DNA of 15,229 nucleotides from assembly GCA_018701055.1 (NCBI GenBank), contig JABIUH010000004.1, forward strand, positions 1 through 15,229, given 5' to 3'. Shown here in pieces: positions 13,773 through 15,229 of this stretch. A program made the position numbers and the translations under genes. The stretch is from Woeseia sp. Lineage in GTDB: Bacteria; Pseudomonadota; Gammaproteobacteria; Steroidobacterales; Woeseiaceae. The notes beneath the pieces were generated by a model that saw only the letters and a program-made list of their open reading frames with translations, searched no databases and was not told where the DNA came from. Positions within the stretch are counted from its first letter, which is position 1; each line of letters opens with the position of its first letter.

Positions 13773-15229
13773 CCGAAATCGAAATCTCAAGCCGGCCATT
13801 GTCGTTAGCCGACCTCCGTCGAATTTGGAACGGCCCGGTCAAATTATCGCTTAGTGACGAGGCATGCGATTCCATTCGTGACTCGCAAGCAACCGTCGAC
13901 GCCGTCATTAAAGGTGGCGAGCAGGTGTATGGCGTCAATACCGGTTTTGGCCTGTTGGCGAATGTGCGTATTAGCGACGATGAGCTTGGAGTGTTACAGG
14001 AAAACCTTATTTGTTCGCATGCCGTGGGGGTCGGTCCATTATTGCCCGACCCAATCGTTCGTTTGGTTATGGTCACCAAGGTCAAAGCGCTTGCGCAGGG
14101 CAACTCAGGCGCGCGCCTGGATTTGGTCACGGCCATCATCGAACTGATTAATCGCGGCATATATCCAACGATCCCGGCGAAAGGTTCGGTCGGTGCATCC
14201 GGTGACCTGGCCCCCTTGGCACACATGGCCGGTGTTCTAATCGGAATCGGTAATGCGCGTGTAGACGGTGTTGAAGTGTCAGCAGAAGACGCGTTACGGG
14301 AGGCAGGTCTGGAAAAGATACGCCTCGCCCCAAAAGAAGGGCTCGCGCTGCTCAACGGAACCCAAGTCTCAACGGCCATTGCGCTTGCCGCAGTATTTCG
14401 AACGGAAAATCTTCTTGCTGCGGCGGTAACCGCCAGCGCAATGGCAACAGATGCCATTAAAGGTAGTGATACACCGTTCGACGATCGCATTCACGCGGTG
14501 CGTGGTCACGATAGCCAAAGTGTCATCGCGCGCACGTTGCGAGAACTATTGGATGGCAGCACCATTCGGGCTTCGCACCTCGATTGCGACAGAGTTCAGG
14601 ATCCCTATTCGATTCGATGTCAGCCACAGGTCGCTGGTGCTTGTCTCGGCGTGTTACGCCATGTGTGCGATGTTCTGCAAATAGAGGCGAATGCCGTCAC
14701 CGACAACCCATTAGTATTTGCGGAAACCGGTTCGATTCTGTCAGGCGGAAATTTTCACGCGGAACCGGTTGCCTTTGCGGCTGACTACCTCGCCCTGGCG
14801 ATCGCAGAGCTTGGATCAATCTCTGAACGGCGTGTGGCATTGTTGATCGATCCGCATATGTCGGGATTGCCAGCATTCCTGGTCAAAGATAGCGGCCTGA
14901 ATTCCGGTTTCATGATTGTGCAGGTTACGTCAGCGGCACTAGTCTCTGAAAACAAATCGCTGGCGCATCCGGCCAGCGTTGACAGCATACCGACCAGCGC
15001 GAATCAGGAAGACCATGTCAGTATGGCAACTTTTGCCGCCTATCGTTTGCATGCAATGTTGGATAACGCGATCAATATTATCGCGATCGAACTATTGGCT
15101 GTGGCGCAGGGCATCGATTTTCATCATCCGCAGAAAAGTTCTCCGATGTTGGAAGAGGCGCACGGAAAGGTTCGTGAGCTGTCGCCAGTGCTTGAGCAGG
15201 ATCGCTCTTTGAAGCCAGACATCGACGCG
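13769..15229 (+). CDS. hutH: Histidine ammonia-lyase, 3' end cut by window edge
   Basis: First step of the pathway: removes ammonia from L-histidine to give urocanate. The frame opens at ATG 13769 (overlapping the hutU stop) and stays open to the edge, 487 codons of the usual roughly 510. YGVNTGFG, GSVGASGDLAPLAHMAG (Ala143-Ser144-Gly145 cyclise to the MIO electrophile), LLNGTQVSTA, QDPYSIRCQPQ, NFHAEPVAFAADYL and SLAHPASVDSIPTSANQEDHVSM are all present, so the catalytic core is complete. The signature favours histidine over phenylalanine or tyrosine, and the hut context confirms it. Only about 20 C-terminal residues are missing. It is the fourth gene of the hutF-C-U-H arm; hutG or a histidine/urocanate permease would be expected next. 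Confidence 0.97.
   Translation, partial: MTEIEISSRPLSLADLRRIWNGPVKLSLSDEACDSIRDSQATVDAVIKGGEQVYGVNTGFGLLANVRISDDELGVLQENLICSHAVGVGPLLPDPIVRLVMVTKVKALAQGNSGARLDLVTAIIELINRGIYPTIPAKGSVGASGDLAPLAHMAGVLIGIGNARVDGVEVSAEDALREAGLEKIRLAPKEGLALLNGTQVSTAIALAAVFRTENLLAAAVTASAMATDAIKGSDTPFDDRIHAVRGHDSQSVIARTLRELLDGSTIRASHLDCDRVQDPYSIRCQPQVAGACLGVLRHVCDVLQIEANAVTDNPLVFAETGSILSGGNFHAEPVAFAADYLALAIAELGSISERRVALLIDPHMSGLPAFLVKDSGLNSGFMIVQVTSAALVSENKSLAHPASVDSIPTSANQEDHVSMATFAAYRLHAMLDNAINIIAIELLAVAQGIDFHHPQKSSPMLEEAHGKVRELSPVLEQDRSLKPDIDA

Noticed and set aside
13738..14490. 250-codon minus-strand frame opposite hutH
   Set aside because: Ala/Ser/Arg-rich antisense shadow; the plus strand carries an unambiguous histidine ammonia-lyase with the ASG motif.
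1..15229. Search by eye for CRISPR arrays, tRNA/rRNA genes, integrases, toxin-antitoxin pairs and phage-defence genes
   Set aside because: No regularly spaced repeats, no tRNA-like cloverleaf or rRNA sequence, and every gene of reasonable size is assigned to metabolism, transport, signalling or a known uncharacterised family.

Overview
The window reads as ordinary chromosomal DNA of a Gram-negative bacterium, most likely a free-living, probably aquatic gammaproteobacterium. This is inferred from moderate GC content, the HutC-regulated hut locus with the HutF (formiminoglutamate deiminase) branch, a 7TM-PAS-GGDEF signalling protein and an NrtS-type carrier; no marker gene fixes the taxon. I see no rRNA, tRNA, CRISPR array, intact transposase or phage gene. 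Coding density is high. Only two stretches longer than 300 bases lack a gene (2684-2996 and 4956-5281), and both contain hairpins or repeats.

Left part (1-4955): the C-terminal part of a sulfatase runs in from the left edge. It is followed by a convergent DUF1232 (YkvA-type) protein, an APH-fold kinase resembling hydroxylysine kinase, and a membrane diguanylate cyclase (7TM sensor, two PAS-like regions, GGDEF with an intact inhibitory site). These appear to be separate transcription units.

Middle part (4956-8716): a non-coding region with two tandem hairpins, the second an apparent intrinsic terminator, precedes a 12-helix carrier resembling the free-living members of the nucleotide-exchange (TLC/Npt) family. 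That gene is translationally coupled by an 8-nt overlap to a nitroreductase. A Bcr/CflA-type drug exporter lies convergent to them, with tails overlapping. A short NrtS-like nitrate/nitrite carrier is divergent from the exporter.

Right part (8690-15229): a histidine-utilisation (hut) locus. hutI is on the minus strand. Divergent from it is hutF-hutC-hutU-hutH, packed with 4-nt ATGA overlaps (hutF/hutC and hutU/hutH) and a 16-nt hutC-hutU gap. HutH makes urocanate, HutU makes imidazolonepropionate, HutI makes N-formimino-glutamate and HutF deiminates it to N-formyl-glutamate. The final enzyme, HutG deformylase, is not in the window; hutH itself is cut by the right edge about 20 residues before its usual end. 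A palindrome matching the HutC operator core lies between hutI and hutF, so HutC probably represses both arms and itself.

I found no clearly new multi-gene system. The least explained items are the structured region upstream of the TLC-like carrier, that carrier's coupling to a nitroreductase, and the inverted repeat just upstream of the diguanylate cyclase.
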